From: Zygnema circumcarinatum
Taxonomy: Eukaryota > Streptophyta > Zygnematophyceae > Zygnematales > Zygnemataceae
Assembly (NCBI GenBank): GCA_037447605.1
Contig: CM074809.1
Location: 2,603,297-2,667,296 of the forward strand
Length of the DNA: 64,000 bases
Reading direction: 5' to 3'
Part shown: piece by piece, positions 45,368-57,589 of the stretch
How the letters are laid out: every line of letters begins with the position of its first letter
Numbering within the stretch: the first letter of the stretch is position 1
Program-made: the position numbers and the translations under genes
The notes under the pieces: generated by a model
What the model was told of the DNA's origin: nothing
What the model saw: the letters and a program-made list of their open reading frames with translations, nothing else
Databases searched by the model: none

Positions 45368-47580
45368 TCAGGGAAGAACAGCTGTGCATGCAACGGCCAC
45401 TACATGACCAGCAATATCCTGCTCTGTCAGCAACACGACCTCCTCTGGAACACATTTATATAACAACGTAATTTACGCTTCAGTTAGTTAGACGGTGAGT
45501 CAAGCTCACTCTTGTCCAAGAGTATTCATAACAACAGCTACCTACGACCGAATGCATTGCATTATGCACAAAAACAACTAGTACGTGCAAGACGGATGAC
45601 TCCTCTCTTCCACTGCTGCTATTAGAGGACTGACAGTAGAGGCAATCTTAACAACAGTCTCGTTTTCCAACAGCAAACTGAATACGTATGGAAGCCCACT
45701 CCGTACCCCGTTTTTCCTCAGCAATTTTCAACACAAAAACGTGGCGCCTGAGCACCAACTCAGTTTATACACCAGCAATATAACTTGACAATGACAACTA
45801 TTATATGCATGAAGTGCTGCCATCTGCACCCACAAGTAGAACTCCGCAAGCAGTGAAATGGACTGCCTCTCCATAAGATCAAGATATACAAAATTCACGT
45901 GTTAAACGTCGACCTAAAGCCACAACACGTTTGGTTGTAAGCAATCGCAATGCAGCAAACTCCTAACACCTCGGAGGTAAGAAACACCACATGTGTTCTC
46001 CAAAGATGTAGCAACTAAGCTACTATAACTTCCGATGCACGAAGGACAAGCTCTCAGTTCACAAACCCCTTCACGAAAACATTTTAGAATTAAAAAAGGT
46101 GTCCGCTGAAGATGCTGTACACACACTTTAAACAGAGCTGAGGATACTGTTCAACCTGAATACTGCTAAGGAAGCATGCTTCCCTTCCTGATGACCAAGA
46201 AAAAGAATGATCAAGCATATGTTCGTTCTCAAAGAAACGTCCTCAACTCCCTGTGTCAAGGAAACTCCTATGACCAAAATTTTACTAACAAGGACGGCAA
46301 CTCAGCTAATCTTATTCGATATTGTCAACATGGAAAATTTGACCTGTGGTTCATTTAATACCATACCCGACAGAAGGTATTGCTTCAAAATCATGGACAA
46401 CCCTACAAGCACGACATCTCCACGAACGACACAAGACAGGAATACAGAGGGACTTTCGAGCAATTGGAATATGGAAAGGTTGAAATTGAAATAGTACCGT
46501 CAGTTTTATCGGCTGTTGACGGCCTCATCACAACATGCATTGTGATAACGCCTCCAGGAATTTCGCCAATAGGCACTCGAGACTCTGCCAGTGTTTTATT
46601 GTTTTCTAGGACCTTTCCAGCATTGATCAGCTTAATTTCGTGGATAGCCTTCGGACAGCCTGACTTGTCTGCAAGCAAGAATATCGCAGTTCAAACGATA
46701 GCATTCATGGTAAGGTCATTGCACCAAACAATTCCGACCTGATTGCTGAGTAAATGGCGAGATTCTCACCACCATTTAAACAGACACACTTTTACAGACG
46801 ACATGCAAAATAGGCAGGAAAGGCAGAGTTTGAGAAGCGGGGAAAGATATTTGACCATGAAAGGAATGATTAAGTTTGAGAAAATGTGCCACAGGAATCT
46901 CTACTGTTACTGAAACTGCCACCAAACTGACATCACTAACCGAACTCGACACAACGTCTTCATCAAACTTCTAACTTCTTCGCCTATAACCAAAACTGCT
47001 GCGTATGCCATCCAAATGCCACTAAATCTCACAAACGACTACCGCTCTGAAAACTCGTATTCAACTATTTCTCCAAGAATGACCACCAATTTCAGCGACA
47101 ACATAGTGACACAGGACCGAACGCATCCAACATAAATTCTTTGCTCGAGAAGCAATAGTGGTCTTCAAAACATGTTCCTGCTATTAGAATGGAGAAGTTG
47201 ACTTCTGACCTAAACATACTTCCAACAGCAAAACCTCGAGAAGACCAGAGAAAGCGTTAGGGAAAAGTTTCTGTATGAGAGAGGAAAGGAACACTGCAGA
47301 ATAACTGCAATTCTTCGTCATTCAACTCTACACTGGCCGTTGACCCTTCTCTCCACTCGCCAAGTTACAACTGGGGGGTACACGGAGCCGGAAAGATAGA
47401 ACGATAGCACCACAATTTTCTCCCCAAGACAGCAAGCTTACCGGCAGGCCAGTGGGCGATGATGCTCTCCTTCAGAGCCGTCACAGTGGTTGCAGGACCG
47501 TACTTGTTCGGGCCAATGTCAGTTCCGTCGTGTAATCGAAACTTCAGTTCCACAGCTTCATCAGCCGCAACAGCAGCCAT
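45368..47580 (-). CDS. MUB: Membrane-anchored ubiquitin-fold (MUB) protein
   Basis: Two exons are secure: 47580-47442 (AVELKFRLHDGTDIGPNKYG and TVTALKESIIAHWPA) and 46668-46498 (DKSGCPKAIHEIKLINAGKV, LENNKTLAESRVPIGEIPG, VITMHVVMRP). They join in frame and cover the whole ubiquitin-like fold. MUBs are plant and streptophyte ubiquitin-fold proteins that are normally prenylated at a C-terminal CaaX and recruit class VI E2 enzymes to the plasma membrane. The final exon is uncertain. A phase-compatible candidate at 45444-45368, after a good acceptor, adds 24 residues ending VACTAVLP, which has a CaaX-like CTAV two residues before the stop and not at the end. With it the protein is 128 residues, near the family size. 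The true last exon may lie elsewhere. Confidence 0.82.
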
Positions 47581-49200
47581 AGCTCACCTCCAAAGCTCGC
47601 CTTCGGAAAGGCAAACCGCTCGGCAGAACCTGGGCGTCACGAAGTTGCTGTTGATCCTCCAGAAAAGACGCCACCCGCCCTCCCTTCTACCGCCTCTAAG
47701 TCCTGACAGTTACAAAATCAGATAACTTCGCGGTCGAATCAGAAACTGGCCTCCAGGGGGCAGTCCTCCCCAGCATCAGCAATACCATGCCATGTCGGCC
47801 CGTAATGCCGTTTGCAGAGCAATGAAAGAAGCCCTCGTTCTAAGCATTGCGCGCGCGGAGGCAGGCCGGCTTCCACGACGTGTGCCCTGCAGGAGGGCTC
47901 TATGGCGGTCAGAGGAGGGAGGAGGGAGGCAGAGGAGAGAGAGGGAGGGGGGAGGGAGAGAGGCGGATGGAGACTCACTGAGCCGTACGGGCGCCATTGA
48001 CCTTTTCCAGGGCTACGGTAGGCCCTCCGAGGGTAGGTTTTGGTTCAATATAGATCCACATTGGACGGAAAGTGGATCCGGACCACGGCGGTTTAACTGT
48101 GACGGACCGGCGGCACGTTTCGGCAGCGCGGGCGCTCTTCGGGAAAGCCTCCGCGGGGGGAAACGGGAACGGCATGCCTCGCACCTGCCGCGGCGCGCGC
48201 TTATTGGCGGACGAGAACGTACGGACAGACCAATCCTCGCGCGCTTCCGTGCCAGCTGGCTAGCGGCCACAGGGCGAGGCTCGAGGTTGGTGCGAAAGGG
48301 ACCTCGCCTCAGCTGTCCTGACTTGACCTGACTTGACCTCGCCTGACCCGCCCGCCAGGGCACGTGGCGCGCAGGGATTCGCCGCAGCTCGAGCAAGTCC
48401 GCCGGCCGGGACCAACCGGCGTCTCGTCTCGTCGCGTCGCGTCTCGTCGCTCGTGGTTCTTTGCGGGCCCGTCCCGGCCCTGCCCGGCACCGCGAACCGA
48501 GGGCCGCCGCCGAGGGTGGATTGCTTGGTTGGCTGGTTGGCTGGTTGGTTGGTTCATTGACTGGTTGGTTGGTTGAGGGAAAAGCCACAGGATGAACCAT
48601 TGGAGTCAATGGTTGCATGCCAATGATTGCCAACCACTCCAACGACAGCCAGAGATTGTCGTCCAATGGGTGCCCAACGGTTGCCAGTGCCACGGTCCCC
48701 CCACCTGTGTTGCGCCCTCCCTCCCTCTCTCCCTCTCTCCCTCCCTCCTGTCCTGACTGCTGCTGCATGTTACTACGGCGGTGACTGACGGCGGGCAGGC
48801 GGGCCGGGCGGAGGGCGCACGCGCAGAGCCTCTGAGCGCACCCACTCTCCCGTGCATGGATGGATGGATGCATGGATGGATGGAAGCGGCGGGCGCGTGC
48901 GGACACACCACATCGGGATCCGATCGGCTTCGCTGTTGCGGGGATTTGGACGGAAGGAAATCTTGCCGGGGGCGGGCGGGCCTTGCCGCCAGCTTGTTCC
49001 GACGACCGCTGGGAAAACAGTCAAGATCTTCCCACGCGGTAGCCCTTGACTCTTTAGTAGGCTTAGATACCGTGTGCATTTTCCTACTCCCATGTGCGAT
49101 CTACGCGTTCGTCTAGTATTGTGCCAACGAGGCGGCTTGTGTGCAGTTTATTTACACTCACATTTCAGCACACGTAGCGAGCACGACAGTGTGCAACGAG
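47581..49200. promoter_or_regulatory. Upstream flank of MUB gene with simple repeats
   Basis: Contains a G/A tract (47905-47960), a GC-rich stretch (48060-48500) with TGACTTGACC and CGTCTCGTCTCGTCGCGTC micro-repeats (48315-48450), (GGTTGGCT)n-type repeats at 48525-48575, a short CAATGG array at 48595-48690 and (GGATG)-type repeats at 48855-48890. No gene recognised; long open frames here follow from base composition. Confidence 0.5.
48595..48690. repeat. CAATGG palindrome array (short)
   Basis: AACCATTGGAGTCAATGGTT, GCCAATGATTGCCAACC and CCAATGGGTGCCCAACGGTT within 90 bp, following a run of GGTTGGCTGGTTGG units. Confidence 0.7.
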
Positions 49201-49210
49201 AGCCCTAAAA

Positions 49211-49682
49211 GTAGGGTTGGGGGCACGGTCCCCCTCCGACCCGTGCCCAGGGGCACGTGCCCCCCCCCCCCCAAGGGGGGGGGGGCATGCCCCTTTTTCG
49301 TGCCCCGTGACGTGACTGCATTGAGCAATTCAAATCGGCCCCAAAAAGAATATAATATTTTAAAATCGGTACGGATGAAGGTACGAAAAGTACATATGAA
49401 TGTACTAAACGTACGGATCAAGGTACAAATGTACGGAAAATATGAAAAGTACGGACAGTACTCAACACAACAATCGTCACCGGCCCGGGCCCGGTCGTAC
49501 GAGGTAAGCGTCACGTGACAGGGGGCACGGGGGGGCACGAAATATATGGGGAAAATTTTTGGAGGCGTGCCCCGGGCACGGACGGTCAAAAATGGGGGGC
49601 ATGCCCCCCCCCCCCGGGCATGCCCCCCCCCCGGGCATGCCCGTGCCCCCGTGCCCCCGTGCCCCCGTGCCCCCAACCCTAC
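49211..49682. mobile_element. G/C-tract foldback element
   Basis: Inverted termini GTAGGGTTGGGGGCACGG (49211) and CGTGCCCCCAACCCTAC (to 49682) enclose homopolymeric C and G runs at 49260-49285 and 49600-49632. The centre is AT-richer with TACGGA words. Direct repeats CTAAAA flank both ends (49205-49210 and 49683-49688), consistent with a target duplication of at least 6 bp. No coding capacity; probably a miniature inverted-repeat element. Confidence 0.75.
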
Positions 49683-51622
49683 CTAAAAGACGCCAGACGA
49701 CGACGAGAACAAGCCGACCAAAATTCCCACGCAAGACAAGGATCAACACGCGGAGTCCACCACTGAGGACGTTGGCGTCTGCCGCTGTGCTGTGCGCAAC
49801 TCGGACCGCGCGACCACTCGGCTGCACGCGTCGCGTAGACCCACCTGACCGTACATTCCAGCTTCAACGTTACCCCTCTCCACCACCCGTCCCTGCCATC
49901 TGCCCATGGCAGGCCCAGTTCTGGTCTCCATCATCACCAGCTTGTACAGCCTTGGTATCGGAGGCGTGGAGTTGTCCAATGCACGGACCGACCATGGTCC
50001 GTGAACCACTTGAGCGGGATCCACCGCAAGCAGTCAGGAGTAAAAAAACGAAGAAAAAAAAAAAAAATGGAAATAGAGACCACTATTCAAAATTTGATGA
50101 CGATGTTGAAGCTACGGATCAAGGATCAAGACGAGGCACACAACAAGAAGAGGCGCTGGATCGCGGCGGGCCGTTCAAGTTCTAGGTACACAAAGCAAGC
50201 CTCTACCCAACGAGAAGCCACAATCGCCAACTATGCTCATGGCTCACGACTGAATGGGCATCTACTGCTTAGGAGATGGCACAATGTCCCTGCCAGGAGG
50301 GACAGAACTGCTACCTCATATATGACTAGATCGAAGATCGTGACCCCCCTTGTAGAGAGGAGAGTATGAACATATCATGAGTTGCTGCTCGCAGGTACTG
50401 TACCAAACAGAACTCGCTCGATTGTTCGTGGCGGAACGCCAGGAGCAACTTGCCGACCTCGATGATCCATGGATGATCGCCGCGGTACAATCCATCTTCC
50501 TCTCAGGTTCCAATCATCCACGCCTTTCTTGTACAGTGACTGAACTGCTCCCCTCCCATCGGTCGTGCTGCGACCACGAGCGGCAGAAGGAGCCGATCCG
50601 TGTGCAAACCTTGCGGCGCTTCTGAACGGCTGTAGGACACACCCAAGCATTAGTTTTTGTATGTTCCCAATAATTTATTCCCGACCGATCCCAGTATCAG
50701 GTTGCTCGGGACGTGGTCCACTTTGCCGCAACAGCCTTCATCCTGGACGCACAGGACATCGACCCTTGGCCCTTTTTGTCCAGCCCGCATTCCCGACTGC
50801 GTAGTAGTGAAATCCCCCCTCTTTTTTCCCCTACCGTATTGCTCTCTAAAAAAAAGCAAAAAAAGCAGAACGTAGATTGTGTACAGGATTCACATTGCAT
50901 TCTGCATAATACAGAATGGAAATGAAATTTGCTGACATCAGCCTTCTACAATTTGAGGCGAAGAATATGAACGAAACCTGCGCTGCATGTGTGGGGTTTC
51001 ATATCGAGAACATCATGACCTCTCGGTCGTGCAGCGACCACAAAAAACCGCTGGCATATGCCGCAGAGCGGGCAGAGCAGGACTAGGGTTGAAGTACAAC
51101 GAATCGGAAACCACAAAACCACAAACAAACTAGTCATTTCTGCCAGCTACATTACGCCACCTCAGCCGGATCAAATCTCCCCAGAGCATGCGACGCCCTT
51201 CTAAGAATTCTTCTAAATTTCTAAGTGGGCATTCCTAGCCCTCATTTAATGAGTAACGAGGGCATGGCGGCAGGGCGTCCTTTAAGCCTTCATCGCTGTT
51301 CAGGGCTTCATTTCATGGCCCAAGTACCATGTGCATGGAACGGCATGGCATGGCATAGGAAGACCACAGTGTGACTAAAGGCGTGAGCTGTGCAAGCATG
51401 GGCTTGAAGAGTGTTTGCCCCTACGATAGCCCTGTTAGGACCTGTGCAAGCCTTCGCTGTTACAAAGAAGTAATGACGTTCTGATTAGTGAACGAAGCAA
51501 GACTGCCAGAACGAGCTAATTTGCCACTAGAAATCCCTACTTTCTAGAATACAAAAAATACAGAATTAATGCAAGACAGTCCGGCAAACCAAACGGCTGA
51601 ATCCTTCCGCCCCACCAATGCC
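49683..51622. other. Exon-like remnants of unknown origin, then intergenic
   Basis: On the + strand a few open stretches have exon-like edges: around 50069-50190 (IQNLMTMLKLRIKDQDEAHN) and 50395-50506 after a gcag acceptor (LFVAERQEQLADLDDPWMIA). They do not join in one phase, and a third at 50700-50790 (ARDVVHFAATAFILDAQDI) uses another frame. I do not recognise a family; they may be a decayed gene or transposon. 50900-51622 shows nothing. Confidence 0.25.
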
Positions 51623-54600
51623 CTACACTTCCTTTTCCATGGGCATGGGCGCTAACTTGGCCAGGAGCTTCTCCACATGCGTGTGCACATCATTCACCCA
51701 AGGCCGCAAAGCTGGCAATGTCTGCAGCATCCATGTCACAAACTGCCGGAAGCTGTCCGGATACGCCTCCACCGCTTCAGGCGGCCACTTGATTTGGCCA
51801 CTCAATACAGCCAATTGGAGACTGCCACCCGCCTCTCCCAGCGAGTACTCAAATGGCGATTGCCCGCACCTGCTCCCCAAAAGGGAACACCGGACACCAA
51901 GGTGTGGATCAGAATAGGGAAAAAACGGAACGAAACGGCATCAATATGTGGGACAAAATTCCCACATGGAAGATGATGTTGACAAAACAACATCCCCTGT
52001 CAACGTTGAATGACATAGATGTTTTCTGCGGATAGATCCTGCCCTTCCTCGTGCAATCCTCGGTTATCTTACTCCATTTTTCCCCTTCAGACCTCCCTCT
52101 TGCCTATTCCCGTCTTTCTCTCTCTCCATCTCTGCTGGTGGACATGCTCTTATGTGTCCTTGTTAGTACACGATGACAGGTCAGGAAATCGGAAAATCAG
52201 GGACAGTGTGCATAGCAAAGGAAAGCAGCCACCACTACGGGTCTAGGTTACTATGGGTCTACGAAGAATACATTATTGAATAGAGGGTGCAGCCAAGTGA
52301 CCAAATGTCAGTCCTTTCGTCAATGTCTACATGTGAAGGAACATCCCACAACTCCGGAGCGCGATATGGCGCACTGCAATGCTGCGCGGCCCATTCCTGT
52401 TGCCCCCCCTCGCCTACAGAGATCCATTAATATTTCCACAAAAGATGTCATTTATTCATTTCCCTCAAAAAGCGTCTCAACTTCAAAACCGATGACGAAG
52501 GTCGCCAATGTCCAGGCCAGACCTGCAGTTCAAGTGCTTCCTGCCGCGTTCGAATTTGCCGTCGGCCCACTCTTGCTGACCCGAAGTCCATCAAAACAGC
52601 CTTGAAGTTGCTGCCTTTTTGTGAAATCAGCACATTCCCAGGCTTCACATCGTTGTGTGCATACGGAGGATCAGAGCTATGCATGGCTTGAAGACCCGCA
52701 CAAATCTGAATGCAACCACCCACATTGGCTTCCTCCACACCCTTTAGCCTTTGTGCACAAGATGCTATAACATGTAGACTAAGTACTAGTTGTGAATTCA
52801 GAGCTTTGAGGCTGAACTGTTGACTCCAAAGTGGCTGAGTAATGCTGCAGTTGAATTTCCCACCTGATGAAATATTTGCAGCACTGCCTGCGCAGATAAG
52901 CGCTTTTTGAGGGGCCCTTCTTTCTGTGTAAGGTAGCTGACGCGCTCTTGCAACGTGCCTTCTCTGTGGAGAGGAAACACCATGTATGCCTCCTTGTTGC
53001 CATCCTGAAACACCACTTCTATCTTTTACGCTTCAGCACCTTGCATCCTAAATCTTCGACAGCTCAGAGTGTCCAACGTTCCTTACGTTTTTTAAGCATG
53101 CAGACATGACGAGTACTCCTATTCCCTTCTTGGGTCGCGGACGTAATATGCCACATGCGCGGAGTTTGCGATAGTTTTTCTGGTTTTCTAGGATTTTATG
53201 TATATAAAAATAAGATCAATGAGATCACGACAGCTTGAGAGTCGCTGACAATTTGACTCCAACTTGACTCCATTGCTTCACTAAATATCCCACGTTCCCA
53301 TCTCTGCACCAATTTTTAATGGTTGAGATCCATGAAGCTCTACGGCCGAATAGTTTCTTGGAGAGGAAAAAGTTCAACATAAAAAGTAAGTGAACGGAGA
53401 CATTGACTGTAGCTTGGCTGCAAACACTATGACGAGGAGCGACGCACAGGGGTCCCAAGGCCTTGCAATCACGCTGTGCTCAATTTCCTTTAATTGGAAA
53501 AATATTGTCCAGCCCATTTCTTTCTTCTTCATCCCCGTTTATCTTCAGGCTTTCTGCTATGCCCAAACAAGGAGTAAAAATCCTGAGAAAAACACACAAC
53601 ACAAAAACTGGCTAGCCACATGATATAGGTTCGGGTTTACCTTGACAGAAACTATACAATGCTCTAACAGAGGCAGTAAATTAGGGTGATTGAAGCGAGA
53701 TGAGGCTGCAATCTCCGCGTTGACAAGCTCAAGCTGCTCCGTCGTCTGCACCAGCACCTTCTTCAGGGCATAGGTGTTGTCCGCTGCACTTGGAAAGCAA
53801 TTCAATGACAGAGACTAAGTTGATTACACAAGTAGTAGCGTCATAGCGGACTAATCCCACAAAACTATAAACTGGCATGCCCTCTTGACATACTTCTCTG
53901 TCATAGGAGGAAAGAAAATAAATTTTTGGCGTTTCCTCGGAAGATAAAATATACTGAGCGAGAAGCAATTATACCAGGATAAACGCCAACCTGTCTGAAA
54001 TAAAATCTAAACTCCCAGCGCCTTCATATTGCAGTTGGAGTGGCGTAAACTCAGACTTACTTACTTACTTTACGTACTGTATGTGCTCATAAATTCTGTT
54101 CTAGGCAAAAAGACTAATATTATAATCTAACCAGCTTTTGAGGTGCCAAAATCTTAATATATTGGTTTTTTAACTTGTTTCCACTATGAATGGAGAGGGA
54201 ATCAGAATGGGACTCTAGGTTGTCATCAGAAACGAGCTCTGAGTTTTATCCAAAGTATTGACAGATGAGAGAACTGGCAAAGGCTGAAGACTCAGTTCAG
54301 CAAATGGAACGTTTTCAGAAGGAAGCCAACAAGCTCCGCCCTTTACAGAAACACGTTTGATCAGTTTCTGAAGGGAACCCTGCCCACATTGCAGCGTTCA
54401 ATGTGCTAATGAATGATATACTTTCCGTCGTCAGCGGTCCACCGCCTGTTGCACCATAATGCAAACTGTCGCTATGTACTACCCTGGCCTTCGAGAAAAT
54501 GTGTTTAGTAAGCTCTGAAGCACGGTCTCACGCCATCCTTGCATTCCACTGTCGGCTGATTCATGATGACTGCATTTATGTTACTGTTCTGAACATGAAA

Positions 54601-54927
54601 TTTCACAGGCTTGCAATTAACAAGGCCCTGGAGAGAATTCAAGAAAAACATCACTCGAAGGACTATAAAAATATGACAACAAGTCTCCTTCAGAACTGAA
54701 GGACTGTGGCTAGAGTGCAGTATAAGTTACTTACGAGAAACGAAGCTCAGCTTATCAGGCAACTTGCTCGGCTGATCTGAGATTACTTCTTTTGCCAGGT
54801 ACACAAAGGCAAAGCCGCCCTCCCCGATCTGCTGTAGAACCTTGAATCTCCTCTCGTTCACATACACATCCTGCCCGCTGCTCACGGCATCGTACAAGGC
54901 GTTCAGGCCTGAAAGCGAGCAGCCCAT
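51623..54927 (-). CDS. STK16/NAK-family serine/threonine kinase
   Basis: Six exons join in frame: 54927-54735, 53783-53641, 53004-52864, 52705-52523, 52396-52272 and 51869-51623, giving 343 residues. The protein begins MGCSLSGL, matching the N-myristoylation and palmitoylation signal of STK16 (MPSK1). Kinase motifs: IGEGGFAFVYLAK (glycine loop), YALKKVL (ATP Lys), NAEIAASSRF (helix C Glu), HNDVKPGNVLI (catalytic loop; Asp and Asn retained, Arg of HRD replaced by Asn), LMDFGSAR (DFG), APYRAPELWDVPSHVDIDER (activation segment) and DIWSLGCTLYSI. The C-lobe ends with FVTWMLQTLPALRPWVNDVH. NAK relatives regulate clathrin adaptors and Golgi traffic; this one looks catalytically competent. Introns are 195-950 bp and all GT-AG. 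Confidence 0.93.
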
Positions 54928-55856
54928 GGCGGTCCTTTGCAGCAGAAACAGCGCCGTCAGCCACACCTCAGCTCCCGATGACTACAAGCCTTCCTCGCTT
55001 CTGTCTCCCGCGCCTCCTCTCTCTCGCTCTCCCTCTCACTCTCGCGCACTCTCTGGCTCTCTCCAACAACAGCAGCTCCCGTCGCCGAGGAGAGCAATCA
55101 TTAAAGAAAAAAAAAAAAAATGATATTTGTTTGGTGGTAACCGTAAAATCAATCAGGTCCTTAAGGAAGTTCTTTATTTTTATCTCTAAAGAAAATTTCT
55201 CATTGTTACTCATTATCTCGAGCTACTTTTGTTCATGTACATTTGATGGCCTCGCCATCGTGAGTTCAATACAATTTCTTAAAGTTCTCATTGTTCAAGC
55301 GAATCCAATAGGATTGGACTGAATGATTGAATGAACACTAGAAATCGGAATTGTTCGAGTGTGAGGCATTGAACAAAATGGAAAAAGTTCAAAATCTCAC
55401 TGTATTTTTCTCCCAAGTGTGGATTCCACTTTTTGCCACGTAGGATTCAGGCAATCCGAGGGCTCCTGTTTAACTTCAGTTTTACCGTACGATTTCTCGA
55501 GCCAGCGGTCAACGATTGCGCTTGAAATCCTAACGAGACATTAATATACACTTGGAGAAATGCCCAAAGCTACTACAGTACTGCTTAAGAGCATGATTTT
55601 CCATGGCGGAGAGAAATCTAAAAAATTAAAATCAAAATCACACGTTCTGCGATTTGCCAAAATCTCATTTGTTGATCCGTGGATGTGAAGCAAGCTTGAG
55701 TTCAACACGACCGGTCGCTAATTCTTCAACGTTCAATTGCTTTCGTTTAGAATTTGTATTGAACAAAAACTGGAGGACTTCAACTTCACCGATTTGCGTA
55801 AAGTTCGTTTTTGAGAATCTCGTTTTCTTTTGAAAAATTCGATTCCGTTTCTTCTC
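54928..55856. other. Upstream flank of STK16-like gene
   Basis: A C/T-rich tract at 55005-55065 is the likely 5' leader or promoter of the kinase gene. A partial hairpin repeat is at 55225-55275. The rest is AT-rich unique sequence without a gene. Confidence 0.5.
55225..55275 (+). repeat. Dispersed hairpin repeat (3' fragment)
   Basis: Only the 3' part is present: TTTTGTTCATGTACATTTGA then GATGGCCTCGCCATCGTGAG and TTCAATAC. The hairpin stem GATGGC/GCCATC is intact. Confidence 0.7.
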
Positions 55857-56039
55857 GGAGAATGATACTGCACCCCCTTTTTTGGATATCCCAACCCCCT
55901 TGAAAATTTCACCCTCCCAATTTGGTTATCCCGCCACCCTTGCATTGGATATTTCACCCCCTATTTTGGATATTCCACCCCCTGTTTTCTCCTTTTCACT
56001 ACCGACTTCCAGCATTCTGCAACAAAATAAAAGGGGATT

Positions 56040-56215
56040 TGCATTGATCTCACGATGGCGAGGCCATCAAATGAATATGGACGAAGTCAACATGGGGAAC
56101 CACGAGAAACTGGTCGCAAAATTTCTAAGCACAAAATAAAAATACTAGGAGCAAAAAACTAAAAAGAAAACTAAACTGAACTAGGCCTAAGCGCAAAAAC
56201 GCAGCCCTAAAAGCA
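56040..56215 (-). repeat. Dispersed hairpin repeat (copy 4, reverse)
   Basis: Reads on the minus strand as AGGGCTGCGTTTTTGCGCTT, TAGGCCTAG, TGCTCCTAG, GCGACCAGTTTCTCGTGGTT, TTCATTTGATGGCC, TCGCCATCGTGAGATCAATG. It is inserted within the 2.28-kb inverted-terminal element. Confidence 0.75.
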
Positions 56216-56384
56216 GCCGCGAAGGTCACCGATGTGGGGCAACCGTTACTCTTCGTTTTGGGGGTAGGATCGTAGACCCCCTAATTAAGGCAAGTCTTGA
56301 GTTCCAAAATAGGGGGTGAACTAAACAAAACAGGGGGGGGGGGGTAACCAAAATGGGAGGGCAAATTTTTCACAGTTCGGACCA

Positions 56385-56545
56385 GTGGATCGGCAACCAT
56401 TGGACAACCATTGGATGGCAATGGTTGGACGTCTACTGGTTGGCAATAAGTCGAATGGTTGTTTCGGTCCGCAACCACTGGTTGGCAACCAGTCGAATGG
56501 TTATATCCATTAAATCAAAATGGTTGGCAACCATTAAATCACTAG
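56385..56545. repeat. CAATGG/CCATTGG palindrome array
   Basis: CAACCATTGGACAACCATTGG, a variant GGTTGGCAACCAGTCGAATG, and GGTTGGCAACCATTAAATC. It mixes the ATTGG and CAGTCG versions of the unit, linking the CAATGG family to the ACTGGTT family at 57590-58060. Confidence 0.75.
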
Positions 56546-56680
56546 TTGTAGCGAACTGAACGCTACAGTTACCAAAATGCCGTCGGCGTTTCGGAGAAAA
56601 CTATTACGGTTCGGCCGTACAAAATCCCCGTACAACCGTACGATTATGCTGTACGAATCCGTACGCATCTGTACGCATCA

Positions 56681-57575
56681 GCAGGCCTCTTCAAATAGGG
56701 GATTTCGGCTTAAGATAGGGGACTGTCCCCTAACTTGGTTTTGTAAAAACACGTAAATCTGGACTGTACGGACGAAACCGTGCACGTACGGACGAGAATT
56801 TTGTGGAGACCTTGCTTCATCATTTCCCAACACTACTACCGTCGAGTCTGATTTTTGAGTAATTGGATGGGAGAACGACGAGTTTCAAAAGAGGTTGACA
56901 GACTTTTCATTGGAAGGCATTCTTCACTGCAAACAGTTTGATAGTTTGACCGCTCTTCGAGGGTCTCTTTGAGTAGTTTGCATCACTTCTATAGCTGGCT
57001 TGATCAGCTTAAAACTCCTAAGGGAGTGAGACCATTTTTCATTTCATTTCTAATTTTAGTTCCTATTTCAGTTTTTCTTTTGTGACTACACCTAGAATTT
57101 CAGAGGTTATGATTTGGAATAGAGTTTTTGTGAGGAAATTTCAAGACTATGATAGATTCTAAAGTGATACTTGGAGTAATTAATGATGGATGGAAAAGGA
57201 AATAGAGAGCTTAGGATTGGATCTACAAAGTTTCAGTGCAATTGGGTTTTTGAATAAGCAACTATATGTTGTGATTGCCAAATGCACAGTTGTTCTAATT
57301 GATTGGTAAAATTTACCAATCTATAAGAGTCGAAGAGGTTGCACCAGTTTTTAAAGCCGTGTTGTTATACCAACAAGTAAAGTTCATATACATCATTGCT
57401 ATCGTGGTTGCAAACGCAATTCATTTCCTTTTTGTTTTTAACCAAAAAAATGCTTTTTTGGGGCTTGTGTGGTATTTAAGTTGAAATCACGTAAACTAAT
57501 CTCAAAATCTTACATAAATAAGCTATTTACGATATTTAGGGGATCTCCCCTATTTGAAGAGGCCTGCGCATCAGG
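56681..57575. repeat. AT-rich segment bounded by inverted GCAGGCCTCTTCAAATAGGG
   Basis: GCAGGCCTCTTCAAATAGGG at 56681 is mirrored by CCCTATTTGAAGAGGCCTGC at 57549-57568. The enclosed segment of about 890 bp is AT-rich and has no convincing reading frame. It may be a separate small transposon inserted in the larger element. Confidence 0.7.
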
Positions 57576-57589
57576 CTTGTTACACTAGT

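Noticed and set aside
48847-48890. GGATG repeats resembling those at 63124-63176, considered as a shared element
   Set aside because: Only the microsatellite is common; flanking sequences do not match.
49683-50900. Possible transposase gene next to the G/C foldback element
   Set aside because: Exon-like pieces do not share a phase and show no catalytic DDE-type pattern that I can identify.
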